DNA of 19,365 nucleotides from Proteobacteria bacterium UBA1844. Lineage in GTDB: Bacteria; Pseudomonadota; Gammaproteobacteria; Steroidobacterales; Woeseiaceae. This document shows, one piece after another, positions 6,571-13,409 of the stretch. Below the pieces are notes generated by a model. It saw only the letters and a list, made by a program, of their open reading frames with translations. It was not told the DNA's origin and did no database searches. Made by a program: the position numbers and the translations under genes. Within the stretch, counting starts at the first letter, position 1; each line of letters opens with the position of its first letter. Where the stretch lies: positions 9,713 through 29,077 of the forward strand of contig DDIS01000207.1 of NCBI GenBank assembly GCA_002338615.1, written 5' to 3'.

Positions 6571-7980
6571 TCAGAGGCTGTAATACATGTCGAACTCGAC
6601 CGGATGCGTGGTCATTCTGAGGCGCGTCACGTTCGCCATCTTGAGGTCGATGTACGCGTCGATCAGGTCGTCCGAGAACACGTCTCCTGCTTTCAGGAAG
6701 GCGCGATCCTTGTCGAGATTGTTAAGCGCCTCTTCGAGTGAGAACGCGACCAGCTGCAATTGCTTTTCTTCCTCCGGCGGCAGATCGTACAGATCCTTGT
6801 CCATGGCATCGCCCGGGTGGATCTTGTTCTGGATGCCATCGAGACCCGCCATCATGAGTGCTGCGAACGCGAGGTAAGGATTGGCCATTGAATCCGGAAA
6901 GCGGACTTCGATTCGCCGACCCTTTGGATTCGAGACGTAGGGAATGCGAATCGATGCGGACCGGTTGCGTGCCGAGTACGCAAGAATGGTCGGTGCCTCG
7001 AAGTGTGGGACGAGCCGCTTGTAGCTGTTGGTTGCCGGGTTTGTAAACGCGTTCAGCGCTTTCGCGTGTTTGATGGTGCCGCCGATGTAGTACAACGCGG
7101 TATCAGACAAACCACCGTAGCCATCGCCGGAAAACAGGTTCTTGCCACCCTTCGACAAAGACTGATGGACATGCATGCCGCTGCCGTTGTCGCCGACCAG
7201 CGGCTTCGGCATGAAGGTCGCGGTTTTGCCATAGGCGTGTGCCACGTTGTGAATGACGTACTTCAGGATCTGGACTTCGTCCGCCTTCTTCACCAGCGTA
7301 TTGAATTTTGCACCGATTTCGCACTGTCCGGCGGTTGCAACTTCGTGATGATGCACCTCGGTTTCGACACCCATCTCTTCGAGCGCGAGACACATGGCAG
7401 AGCGCAGATCATGCAATGAATCGACCGGCGGTACCGGAAAGTAGCCGCCCTTGACCGTCGGCCGGTGGCCCGTGTTTTCATTGTCACCGCCGCGACCGGA
7501 ATTCCATGCGCCTTCGTCGGAATCGATCTTGTAGAAGCCGCCCTGCATGCTGTCGCCCCAGGAAACATGGTCGAAGATGAAGAACTCGTTTTCCGGCCCG
7601 AAATAAGCCGTGTCGGCGATACCGGTAGACTTGAGATAAGCCTCTGCGCGCTCCGCGAGTGAGCGCGGACAGCGATCGTAGCCCTGCATGGTCGCGGGCT
7701 CCACCACGTTGCAGCGCAGATTCAGCGTCGTTTCCTCGGAAAACAGGTCGACCACCGCGGTCGCGGGATCCGGCATCAGGATCATGTCGGACTCGTTGAT
7801 ACCCTTCCATCCGGCGATAGATGAACCATCAAACATCTTGCCATCTTCAAACAGGTCTTCGTCGACGATATGGGATGGAACGGTAAGGTGCTGTTCTTTC
7901 CCCTTCGTGTCGGTGAAACGCATGTCGACAAATTTGACCTCATTGTCCTTGATGAGATCGATTACCTCTGCAGGCTTCAT
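6571..7980 (-). CDS. glnA: Glutamine synthetase, type I (GSI-beta)
   Basis: GlnA makes glutamine from glutamate, ammonia and ATP as a cytoplasmic dodecamer and is the main ammonia-assimilating enzyme at low nitrogen. The protein is 469 aa, the same length as the E. coli enzyme. Visible are the beta-grasp N-terminal domain ([18 protein letters not shown]), the latch segment FDGSSIAGW, the metal-site segment [21 protein letters not shown], the ATP/glutamate-site segment [13 protein letters not shown] and NRSASIRIP. Tyr398 in DLYDLPPEE is the adenylylation site, so GlnE-type control is expected. GGAGGA stands 6 nt before the ATG. The upstream region carries a sigma-54 promoter and NtrC sites (see those entries), so transcription should rise under nitrogen limitation. 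Confidence 0.98.
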   Translation of the reverse strand: MKPAEVIDLIKDNEVKFVDMRFTDTKGKEQHLTVPSHIVDEDLFEDGKMFDGSSIAGWKGINESDMILMPDPATAVVDLFSEETTLNLRCNVVEPATMQGYDRCPRSLAERAEAYLKSTGIADTAYFGPENEFFIFDHVSWGDSMQGGFYKIDSDEGAWNSGRGGDNENTGHRPTVKGGYFPVPPVDSLHDLRSAMCLALEEMGVETEVHHHEVATAGQCEIGAKFNTLVKKADEVQILKYVIHNVAHAYGKTATFMPKPLVGDNGSGMHVHQSLSKGGKNLFSGDGYGGLSDTALYYIGGTIKHAKALNAFTNPATNSYKRLVPHFEAPTILAYSARNRSASIRIPYVSNPKGRRIEVRFPDSMANPYLAFAALMMAGLDGIQNKIHPGDAMDKDLYDLPPEEEKQLQLVAFSLEEALNNLDKDRAFLKAGDVFSDDLIDAYIDLKMANVTRLRMTTHPVEFDMYYSL

Positions 7981-8051
7981 GATGGATCCTCCGGTAGCAA
8001 ATGCGAAAAATTCGGGCCCGCGCCAACACGAGCCTCAGGTAGCCGGTGTAC

Positions 8052-8067
8052 TGCAGGTTCTGTGCCA
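8052..8067 (-). promoter_or_regulatory. Sigma-54 (RpoN) promoter of glnA
   Basis: On the minus strand TGGCACAGAACCTGCA matches the consensus TGGCAC-N5-TTGCW with one mismatch, and has the required GG-N10-GC spacing. With GC at -13/-12, transcription should begin near 8041-8043, giving a leader of about 60 nt before the glnA ATG at 7980. The NtrC sites upstream and the ntrBC genes downstream make the assignment coherent. Confidence 0.85.
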
Positions 8068-8082
8068 AAATGGTGCTTCACG

Positions 8083-8095
8083 TAAATTGTTGATA
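8083..8095 (-). promoter_or_regulatory. Candidate IHF binding site
   Basis: The minus strand reads TATCAACAATTTA, a full match to the IHF core consensus WATCAANNNNTTR. It lies between the NtrC enhancer and the sigma-54 promoter, where IHF bends DNA to bring the activator to RNA polymerase in many sigma-54 systems. It overlaps the left arm of the 29-bp palindrome, so another protein could be the real ligand. Confidence 0.5.
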
Positions 8096-8115
8096 AATAG
8101 ACTATTTATCAACAA
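8087..8115. repeat. Perfect 29-bp palindrome in the glnA control region
   Basis: TTGTTGATAAATAG and CTATTTATCAACAA are exact reverse complements (14-bp arms) around a single central A. It is AT-rich in otherwise GC-rich DNA and lies 20 bp upstream of the sigma-54 promoter. Such perfect dyads are usually operators for dimeric regulators; no known consensus was recognised. It has no T-tract and is not placed to be a terminator of either neighbour. Confidence 0.8.
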
Positions 8116-8129
8116 AGAGCCACAACAGG

Positions 8130-8146
8130 CGCACCAATTCAGTGCG
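8130..8146. promoter_or_regulatory. NtrC binding site, promoter-proximal
   Basis: CGCACCAATTCAGTGCG has the NtrC pattern GCAC-N7-GTGC, as in the E. coli glnA sites. Its centre is about 97 bp upstream of the predicted glnA start and 31 bp (three helical turns) from the next site, matching the paired-site enhancer arrangement of E. coli glnA. Confidence 0.8.
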
Positions 8147-8160
8147 TACATCGGGCCCTG

Positions 8161-8177
8161 CGCACCAGTCTAGTGCA
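8161..8177. promoter_or_regulatory. NtrC binding site, promoter-distal
   Basis: CGCACCAGTCTAGTGCA fits GCAC-N7-GTGC and is close to the consensus TGCAC-N7-GTGCA. Its centre is about 128 bp upstream of the predicted glnA start, 31 bp from the proximal site and on the same face of the helix. Confidence 0.8.
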
Positions 8178-8190
8178 GTCTTGCCTGGCT

Positions 8191-8207
8191 CGCACCAGGA
8201 AAATGAC
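8191..8207. promoter_or_regulatory. Degenerate third NtrC half-site
   Basis: CGCACCAGGAAAATGAC keeps the left half CGCACCA of the two stronger sites but has lost the right half. It begins 30 bp from the distal site, so all three CGCACCA motifs are in helical phase. Weak cooperative occupancy is possible. Confidence 0.4.
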
Positions 8208-8367
8208 GCCTCCTCTGCGTTAAGGGTGACTGAGCAAGGGGGGCCCTTTTCCCGACATATAGCGCAGCGTCGCAAAGTGGCGTGAGCTATTCGGGACAGG
8301 AGTCACCGGAGCGCGGCCGCCGTGCGCCAGTCTCAATACGCGGGTGCTTCGAGGCCCAAAGCCCCTT

Positions 8368-8373
8368 ATACTG
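8368..8373 (+). promoter_or_regulatory. Candidate upstream glyQ -10 box (TATACT)
   Basis: TATACT matches the -10 consensus at five of six bases, 39 nt before the glyQ ATG. The hexamer 17 bp upstream (TGCTTC) is a poor -35 box. It is followed by a GCGGC-TTT-GCCGC hairpin at 8375-8387. Confidence 0.35.
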
Positions 8374-8400
8374 CGCGGCTTTGCCGCTCCCGATACCCTG

Positions 8401-8406
8401 TAGAAT
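8401..8406 (+). promoter_or_regulatory. Candidate glyQ-proximal -10 box (TAGAAT)
   Basis: TAGAAT ends 6 nt before the glyQ ATG. The start codon has no Shine-Dalgarno sequence, and the same hexamer stands just before the pyrD start. If used, it would give a leaderless glyQ message. Confidence 0.35.
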
Positions 8407-8412
8407 TACCGC

Positions 8413-9339
8413 ATGAAAGCCGCGTCCACCCCACCAAGTTTCCAGGACCTGATCCTCTGCCTGCAGCAATTCTGGGCGGATCAGGGCTGCGTGATCGTGC
8501 AACCCTATGACAAGGAAATGGGAGCCGGTACGTTTCATCCGGCGACTTTCCTGCGCTCGATCGGCCCGGAGCCCTGGAGCGCGGCGTATGTGCAGCCCTG
8601 CAGGCGGCCCACCGACGGGCGTTACGGGGACAATCCGTTTCGCCTGCAGCACTACTATCAGTACCAGGTGGTTATCAAGCCCTCGCCGGATAACATCCAG
8701 GACCTCTACCTTGAGTCACTTCGTGCCATTGGCATCGACCCCAATGTGCACGATATCCGCTTCGTCGAGGACAACTGGGAGTCGCCCACGCTGGGTGCCT
8801 GGGGCCTCGGCTGGGAAGTCTGGCTGAACGGGATGGAGATTACGCAGTTCACGTATTTTCAACAGGTGGGGGGTCTCGAATGCCGTCCTGTAACGGGTGA
8901 GATTACCTACGGCCTTGAACGTCTCGCCATGTACCTGCAGAGCGTTGAGAGTATTTTCGATCTCGTCTGGACGGACGGGCCGCTTGGACGAATTACCTAT
9001 GGCGACGTGTACCACCAGAACGAAGTCGAGCAATCGAAATACAATTTCGACGAGGCGGATATCGACTCGTTGTTCAATGCATTCGATCGCGCTGAACAGG
9101 AGTCTTCGCGCCTGATTGACGCCGGGCTCGCCCTGCCGGCCTATGAGCGCATGCTCGAGGCATCGCATCTTTTTAACCTGCTGGATGCGAGACAGGCGAT
9201 CTCGGTCAGCGAACGACAACGCTACATACTTCGGGTGCGCGACATGGCGCGAGCGATAGCCGAGGCATACCTCGCGAGCCGTGAACAACTCGGGTTTCCG
9301 ATGCTGGCCTCTGTCAAAGCTGCGAGGCAGAAGTCGTGA
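8413..9339 (+). CDS. glyQ: Glycyl-tRNA synthetase, alpha subunit
   Basis: GlyQ is the catalytic subunit of the bacterial alpha2-beta2 glycyl-tRNA synthetase, which forms glycyl-adenylate and charges tRNA-Gly. The 308-aa protein shows the class II core: [24 protein letters not shown] at the N-terminus, [19 protein letters not shown], the motif 2 region [50 protein letters not shown] and the motif 3-like [15 protein letters not shown]. The length is close to E. coli GlyQ (303 aa). The ATG at 8413 directly precedes the conserved segment. The stop codon overlaps the glyS start by 4 nt (GTGA), which couples synthesis of the two subunits. Confidence 0.97.
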   Translation: MKAASTPPSFQDLILCLQQFWADQGCVIVQPYDKEMGAGTFHPATFLRSIGPEPWSAAYVQPCRRPTDGRYGDNPFRLQHYYQYQVVIKPSPDNIQDLYLESLRAIGIDPNVHDIRFVEDNWESPTLGAWGLGWEVWLNGMEITQFTYFQQVGGLECRPVTGEITYGLERLAMYLQSVESIFDLVWTDGPLGRITYGDVYHQNEVEQSKYNFDEADIDSLFNAFDRAEQESSRLIDAGLALPAYERMLEASHLFNLLDARQAISVSERQRYILRVRDMARAIAEAYLASREQLGFPMLASVKAARQKS

Positions 9340-11423
9340 GTGCCAAGGACTTCCTGGTGGAAATAGGAACGGAAGAGCTGCCGCCAAAAGCCTTGCGCTC
9401 GCTGATGGATGCATTCGCCGAGAACCTCACCGCAGGTGTTGACGATGCACATCTTCCGCATGGCGCCGTGCACGCCTATGCCAGCCCACGTCGCCTGGCC
9501 GTATTGATCGAAGCACTGGCCGATTCGCAACGCGCACGCACAAGCACGCAAAAGGGACCGCCCGTCGCCGTTGCATTCGATAAGGACGGGCAGCCGCAAG
9601 CCGCTGCTATCGCTTTTGCTAAAAAGTGCGGCGTGGCTGTAAGCGAGCTTGGTCGCGAGAGCACCGACAAAGGCGAATGGTTAACGGCAAGCTTGCATGA
9701 ACACGGCAGAAGCAGTGCGGAATTGTTACCCGAACTCGTTACGACGGCGCTGGCAAAACTGCCCATACCGCGCCGCATGCGCTGGGGCGACAATGACGCT
9801 GAGTTCGTGCGCCCCGTGCACTGGATCGTCATGCTGCACGGTACGGACGTTGTCGATGCAAATATTTTTGGTATCCGATCCGCGAACATTTCAAGGGGTC
9901 ATCGCTTTCATTCGAGCGGCGCGGTGACGATCGACAAAGCATCCGACTACCTTGCCGCGCTTGAGAACGAAGGCCACGTCATTGCGGATTTTCTCCGGCG
10001 GCGCGAGCTGGTGGTAGCGGGAGTTGCCGACGCCGCTGCGGCCGCAGGCGGTGTGATCGTCGATGGCGAGTCGCTTTATGACGAGGTTACGGCACTGGTG
10101 GAATGGCCCGTGCCAATACTCGGCAGCTTCGATGCGGCATACCTCGAGTTGCCGAAGGAAGTTGTCATTTCGACCCTGACCGGGCACCAGCGATATTTTC
10201 CGGTCGCGGATGTGCGCGGCAAGCTGCTGCCGCTCTTCGTGACGGTTGCGAATATCGAGAGCACGGACCCCGACCAGGTGCGCGATGGCAACGAACGCGT
10301 GATTCGTCCGCGACTCGCGGACGCCGCATTCTTCTGGAGCAGTGACCGCAAACGCTCGCTTGCCTCGCGCAGCGAACAACTGCGCGACGTTGTTTACCAG
10401 CGCGGGCTGGGCAGCCTGCACGACAGGGCGCTGCGGATCGCGAGCATTGGCGAAGCCATTTGCGCACAGTTGAGCCAGCCGGCGGACACCGTCGAGCGTG
10501 CCGCGTTACTTGCCAAGTGTGACCTGTTGACGGACATGGTTGGTGAGTTTCCGGAGCTTCAGGGCCTGATGGGACAGTACTACGCGACGGCGGATGGTGA
10601 GCCTGAAGCGCTGGCACGCGCTATCGGCGAGCAATATTTGCCGCGCTACGCTGGCGATGCCCTGCCGGGCAGCGGGGCAGGCCAGGTACTCGCGATCGCG
10701 GACAAGCTCGATATCATTGCCGGCATCTTTGTAACTGGCAAGAAGCCAAGCGGCAACAGGGATCCGTTCGGCCTGCGCCGCGCCGCGCTCGGTATTGTGC
10801 GGATAATTATTGAAGGTGAGCTGGAGCTCGACCTCAAAGAGCTGATTGCAATTGCGATCACGGCGCAGCCGGCCGGCAAGCGGGACATCGCGGAGCTCAA
10901 CGATGAGTTCTACGCCTTTATTGCAGAACGGTTGCGAGGGTACAGCAAAGATCGCGACGCAGAACTGACGACGGAAACTTTCGACGCCGTGCTGGTACGC
11001 GAGCCCCGATCGCTGCTGGATTTTGCACGGCGTCTCGACGCCGTGCAGGCGTTTACGAAGCTCGACGAGGCCGCGAGCCTTGCAGCCGCTAACAAGCGTA
11101 TCGCGAACATTCTGAAAAAATCGGGTCTGGACGAAGTACCCGAGGTGCAGGACAAGCTGTTGGTCGATGCCGCCGAAGTTGCACTTGCAGCGGCAATTTC
11201 GGCGGCACATGAAACTGTGCGCCCCTTGCTCGCCAGCGCGCAGTACACTGGGGCACTCACGGCGCTGGCTGCACTGCGCGGCCCGGTGGACAAATTCTTC
11301 GACGAGGTACTGGTTATGGCTGACGATACCGCCCTGCGCGACAACCGGCTCGCACTGCTTGGTCGGTTACGGCGCCTCTTTCTCGAAGTTGCCGACATAT
11401 CGCGGCTGGTTGTGGGCGACTAG
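9336..11423 (+). CDS. glyS: Glycyl-tRNA synthetase, beta subunit
   Basis: GlyS is the tRNA-binding subunit that completes the glycyl-tRNA synthetase with GlyQ. It is 695 aa (E. coli 689). The N-terminus [19 protein letters not shown], then [60 protein letters not shown] and the HD-like segment [26 protein letters not shown] all match the family. Next come [19 protein letters not shown] and a C-terminal anticodon-binding DALR-type domain (about 580-695). It starts with GTG, overlapping the glyQ stop, in a protein that normally begins at this point. A strong antisense coding frame is not expected here. Confidence 0.97.
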   Translation: MSAKDFLVEIGTEELPPKALRSLMDAFAENLTAGVDDAHLPHGAVHAYASPRRLAVLIEALADSQRARTSTQKGPPVAVAFDKDGQPQAAAIAFAKKCGVAVSELGRESTDKGEWLTASLHEHGRSSAELLPELVTTALAKLPIPRRMRWGDNDAEFVRPVHWIVMLHGTDVVDANIFGIRSANISRGHRFHSSGAVTIDKASDYLAALENEGHVIADFLRRRELVVAGVADAAAAAGGVIVDGESLYDEVTALVEWPVPILGSFDAAYLELPKEVVISTLTGHQRYFPVADVRGKLLPLFVTVANIESTDPDQVRDGNERVIRPRLADAAFFWSSDRKRSLASRSEQLRDVVYQRGLGSLHDRALRIASIGEAICAQLSQPADTVERAALLAKCDLLTDMVGEFPELQGLMGQYYATADGEPEALARAIGEQYLPRYAGDALPGSGAGQVLAIADKLDIIAGIFVTGKKPSGNRDPFGLRRAALGIVRIIIEGELELDLKELIAIAITAQPAGKRDIAELNDEFYAFIAERLRGYSKDRDAELTTETFDAVLVREPRSLLDFARRLDAVQAFTKLDEAASLAAANKRIANILKKSGLDEVPEVQDKLLVDAAEVALAAAISAAHETVRPLLASAQYTGALTALAALRGPVDKFFDEVLVMADDTALRDNRLALLGRLRRLFLEVADISRLVVGD

Positions 11424-11437
11424 GGCGTATTTACGGT

Positions 11438-11998
11438 ATGGATCCTGCTCGTGCACCCCGGCTCGTAATTCTCGATCGCGATGGCGTCATCAATCGCGAG
11501 TCCAAAGACTTCGTCAAGTCCCTCGAAGAGTGGGTGCCGCTACCCGGCAGCATCGCGGCGATCGTGCGTTTGTCGCACGCGGGCTTCACCATCGCCGTGG
11601 CCTCGAACCAGTCGGGGCTCGCACGCGGCCTGTTTGACGAGGCGGCCTTGCTGTCGATGCATACACGGCTGCGCGAACTGGTCGCCAGCGAAGGCGGCTT
11701 GCTTGGCGAAATCGTGGTTTGTCCGCACGGGCCAGACGACGGTTGCGATTGCCGCAAGCCAAAGCCCGGCATGCTGATACGGCTAGCGCACAACTACGGC
11801 GTCGAGCTCGACGCCGTGCCCGTCATTGGCGATTCCTTGCGCGACCTCGAAGCAGCGCGTGCCGCTGGTGCGCGCCCTATACTCGTACGCACCGGCAACG
11901 GCGCGCAAACCGAGACCGTCTTGCCGGAAGAATTCACCGACATCGAAATTTTCGATGAGCTGGGCGCCGCCGCGGATGCGCTGATTGCCGAGTTGTAA
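11438..11998 (+). CDS. gmhB: D-glycero-beta-D-manno-heptose-1,7-bisphosphate 7-phosphatase
   Basis: GmhB is a HAD-superfamily phosphatase that removes the 7-phosphate in the ADP-heptose pathway for the lipopolysaccharide inner core. The 186-aa protein has the HAD motif I LDRDGVIN with Asp13 and Asp15, SNQSGLARG (motif II, around 56-64), the zinc-knuckle ligands Cys95, His97, Cys103 and Cys105 (CPHGPDDGCDCRKPKPG) and motif IV GDSLRDLEAA with Asp132. Residues in the substrate-specificity loop decide between the alpha and beta anomers, and I did not assign that. It starts 14 bp after glyS and is followed 20 bp later by plsC. The glyS-gmhB-plsC order recurs in beta- and gammaproteobacteria and suggests one transcript for translation and envelope functions. 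Confidence 0.92.
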   Translation: MDPARAPRLVILDRDGVINRESKDFVKSLEEWVPLPGSIAAIVRLSHAGFTIAVASNQSGLARGLFDEAALLSMHTRLRELVASEGGLLGEIVVCPHGPDDGCDCRKPKPGMLIRLAHNYGVELDAVPVIGDSLRDLEAARAAGARPILVRTGNGAQTETVLPEEFTDIEIFDELGAAADALIAEL

Positions 11999-12018
11999 CA
12001 GGAGCCTGCGCGGTAGAA

Positions 12019-12756
12019 ATGATTTTTGTCCGCTCTCTGCTGTTCAATGTGTTTGAGTTCATCACCGTGATGATCGCGGCGACTCTGCTGCTCGTCACCT
12101 TCTGGGCGCCGCCCCGCTTTCGTCACGGAGTCTGCCGGGCCTGGTGCAGCCTGATGGTGTGGGCTGTGGATTTTTTTTGTGGCATAAAAACCGTTGTCGA
12201 GGGAGCGGAGAACGTGCCCGATACGCCGTCTGTCGTGCTCATCAAGCACACTTCGACGCTCGAGACACTCTGGCAGGTGAGCTTTTTCCCGCAAACGGTG
12301 TGGGTTGTGAAGCGTGAGATTCTGTTCGCGCCGGTTTTTGGCTGGGCGATTGGGCTCGCACTGGACCCTATTGCGATCGACAGAAAGGCGAGTGGATCAG
12401 CTGTCAAGCAGGTAATTCGCCAGGGCCGCGACAAGCTGCGCCAGGGCATCTGGGTGACTGTCTTTCCGGAAGGCACGCGGATGGCACCGGGCAAAACCCG
12501 CACCTATGGCACCAGCGGAGCGGCTCTTGCTCGTGACGCAAACGTGCCAATCGTTCCGGTGGCGCACAATGCGGGCGACTTCTGGGGCCGCCGCTCATTT
12601 AACAAGCGTCCGGGTACGGTGCGCTTTGTAATCGGCCCGCCAATCGACGCCGCGAATCGACCCGCCAAAGAAACCAATCTCATCGTGCAGGACTGGATAG
12701 AATCAACGATGCGCGAGATCAGCGTTTATTATCAGCAGCACAATAATAGTCAATAA
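12019..12756 (+). CDS. plsC: 1-acyl-sn-glycerol-3-phosphate acyltransferase
   Basis: PlsC acylates lysophosphatidic acid to phosphatidic acid at the inner membrane in phospholipid synthesis. The 245-aa protein has an N-terminal hydrophobic anchor (about 5-29). Motif I appears as KHTSTLETLW, His77 with four residues to Glu82 (HX4E in place of the usual HX4D), a variant I recall from other proteobacterial PlsC proteins in this gene order. Later motifs are VKREILFAPVFGWA, DRKASGSA, FPEGTR (149-154) and VPIVPVAHNAG (about 166-176). AGGAG occurs 14 nt upstream of the ATG, a rather long spacing. A run of eight T at 12171-12178 lies within the frame. It could act in lipid A or ornithine-lipid acylation, but the gene context favours phospholipid synthesis. 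Confidence 0.9.
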   Translation: MIFVRSLLFNVFEFITVMIAATLLLVTFWAPPRFRHGVCRAWCSLMVWAVDFFCGIKTVVEGAENVPDTPSVVLIKHTSTLETLWQVSFFPQTVWVVKREILFAPVFGWAIGLALDPIAIDRKASGSAVKQVIRQGRDKLRQGIWVTVFPEGTRMAPGKTRTYGTSGAALARDANVPIVPVAHNAGDFWGRRSFNKRPGTVRFVIGPPIDAANRPAKETNLIVQDWIESTMREISVYYQQHNNSQ

Positions 12757-12774
12757 GCTCAAGGAGAATTATCG

Positions 12775-13356
12775 ATGAATTCAGTAAAACTACTCGTGGC
12801 CGTCGGCGTCGTTCTTGGTTTCGGCACGGCGTTTGCGGATCACCACGAATACCCCGAACCAAAAATGACCTTTTCTGCGAGTGACACGACCTCGCTCACA
12901 GCGACCGTGACAGCGATCGACTATGAAACGCGTGAAGTGAGCTTGCGCGGCCCAGAGGGCAATACTGTGTCATTCGTGGTGACCGATGCCGTGCAGCGGC
13001 TCGATGAAATCAACGTTGGCGACCTCGTCACGCTGGATGTCGACGAAACACTGACCGTCGACGTATACGACAATGACAGCGAGGAACCTGATACCGCAGA
13101 GATGGCCGTGCTCGCGCGCAACACAGAGGACAATGTTCCGGGTGGCGCCGTTATCGATGCGACAGTCGTCACCGCCGTAGTGCAGGCTATCGACCTCGCC
13201 AATAATACGGCAACCTTGCGAGGGCCCGACGGGTCGCTGCGAACAATTGTTGCCAGGAACCCGGAAAACCTCAAGCGCGCGAGCGTTGGAGATCTCGTGG
13301 CCATAACCATTACCGACGCCGTCGGCATTTCAGTCACACCACCGCCGGCCGAGTAA
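12775..13356 (+). CDS. Exported protein with two copies of a small beta-rich domain
   Basis: I do not recognise a named gene. The 193-aa product has a signal peptide (MNSVKLLVAVGVVLGFGTAFA, cleavage after residue 21) followed by His- and acid-containing DHHEYPEP. Two domains of about 55 residues are internally homologous, at about 42-95 and 132-187. Both follow the plan T-A-V-x-A-I-D, then a short turn, then LRGPEG (57-62) or LRGPDG (148-153), then V-x-x-x-V, then VGDLV (81-85 and 171-175) and a final strand. The plan suggests small OB-like or barrel-like beta domains of the DUF5666 kind, which is tentative. The linker (96-128) is acidic, and the tail is PPPAE. A strong AAGGAG lies 8 nt before the ATG. 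It starts 18 bp after plsC, so it is probably co-transcribed. The product is likely periplasmic. Confidence 0.75.
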   Translation: MNSVKLLVAVGVVLGFGTAFADHHEYPEPKMTFSASDTTSLTATVTAIDYETREVSLRGPEGNTVSFVVTDAVQRLDEINVGDLVTLDVDETLTVDVYDNDSEEPDTAEMAVLARNTEDNVPGGAVIDATVVTAVVQAIDLANNTATLRGPDGSLRTIVARNPENLKRASVGDLVAITITDAVGISVTPPPAE

Positions 13357-13362
13357 CCATGC

Positions 13363-13401
13363 TGGTGCCGGTCATAAGCTATTAAGTTATGACCGGCACC
13401 A
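13363..13401. terminator. Strong palindrome between convergent genes, likely bidirectional terminator or REP-like element
   Basis: TGGTGCCGGTCATAA (13363-13377) and its exact reverse complement (13387-13401) form a 15-bp stem with a 9-nt loop. It fills the 53-bp gap between the stop codons of two convergent genes. The right arm plus part of the loop (13380-13401) recurs at 1-22, so it belongs to a dispersed family. Neither strand has a long T-tract after the stem, so a REP-like role is as likely as simple intrinsic termination. Confidence 0.7.
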
Positions 13402-13409
13402 ATGCCTGG

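Larger units (their letters stand above)
7981..8412. promoter_or_regulatory. Divergent glnA/glyQ control region (432 bp, no gene)
   Basis: This is the largest gene-free stretch in the window. Toward glnA it holds, in order, the Shine-Dalgarno GGAGGA, a leader of about 60 nt, a sigma-54 promoter, an IHF-core match, a perfect 29-bp palindrome and up to three NtrC sites. Toward glyQ it holds two -10-like boxes (8368-8373 and 8401-8406) and a small hairpin at 8375-8387 (GCGGC-TTT-GCCGC). Between about 8210 and 8340 I see no recognisable site apart from a short G-rich/C-rich stretch at 8237-8250. Confidence 0.7.

Noticed and set aside
8237..8250. AAGGG-GGG-CCCTTTT hairpin as a terminator
   Set aside because: The stem is only 5 bp with a short T run, and no gene reads into it from the left on the plus strand.
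12171..12178. Run of eight T inside plsC as a possible phase-variation tract
   Set aside because: It is short, lies in an essential-type gene whose frame is intact, and no other contingency signal is present.
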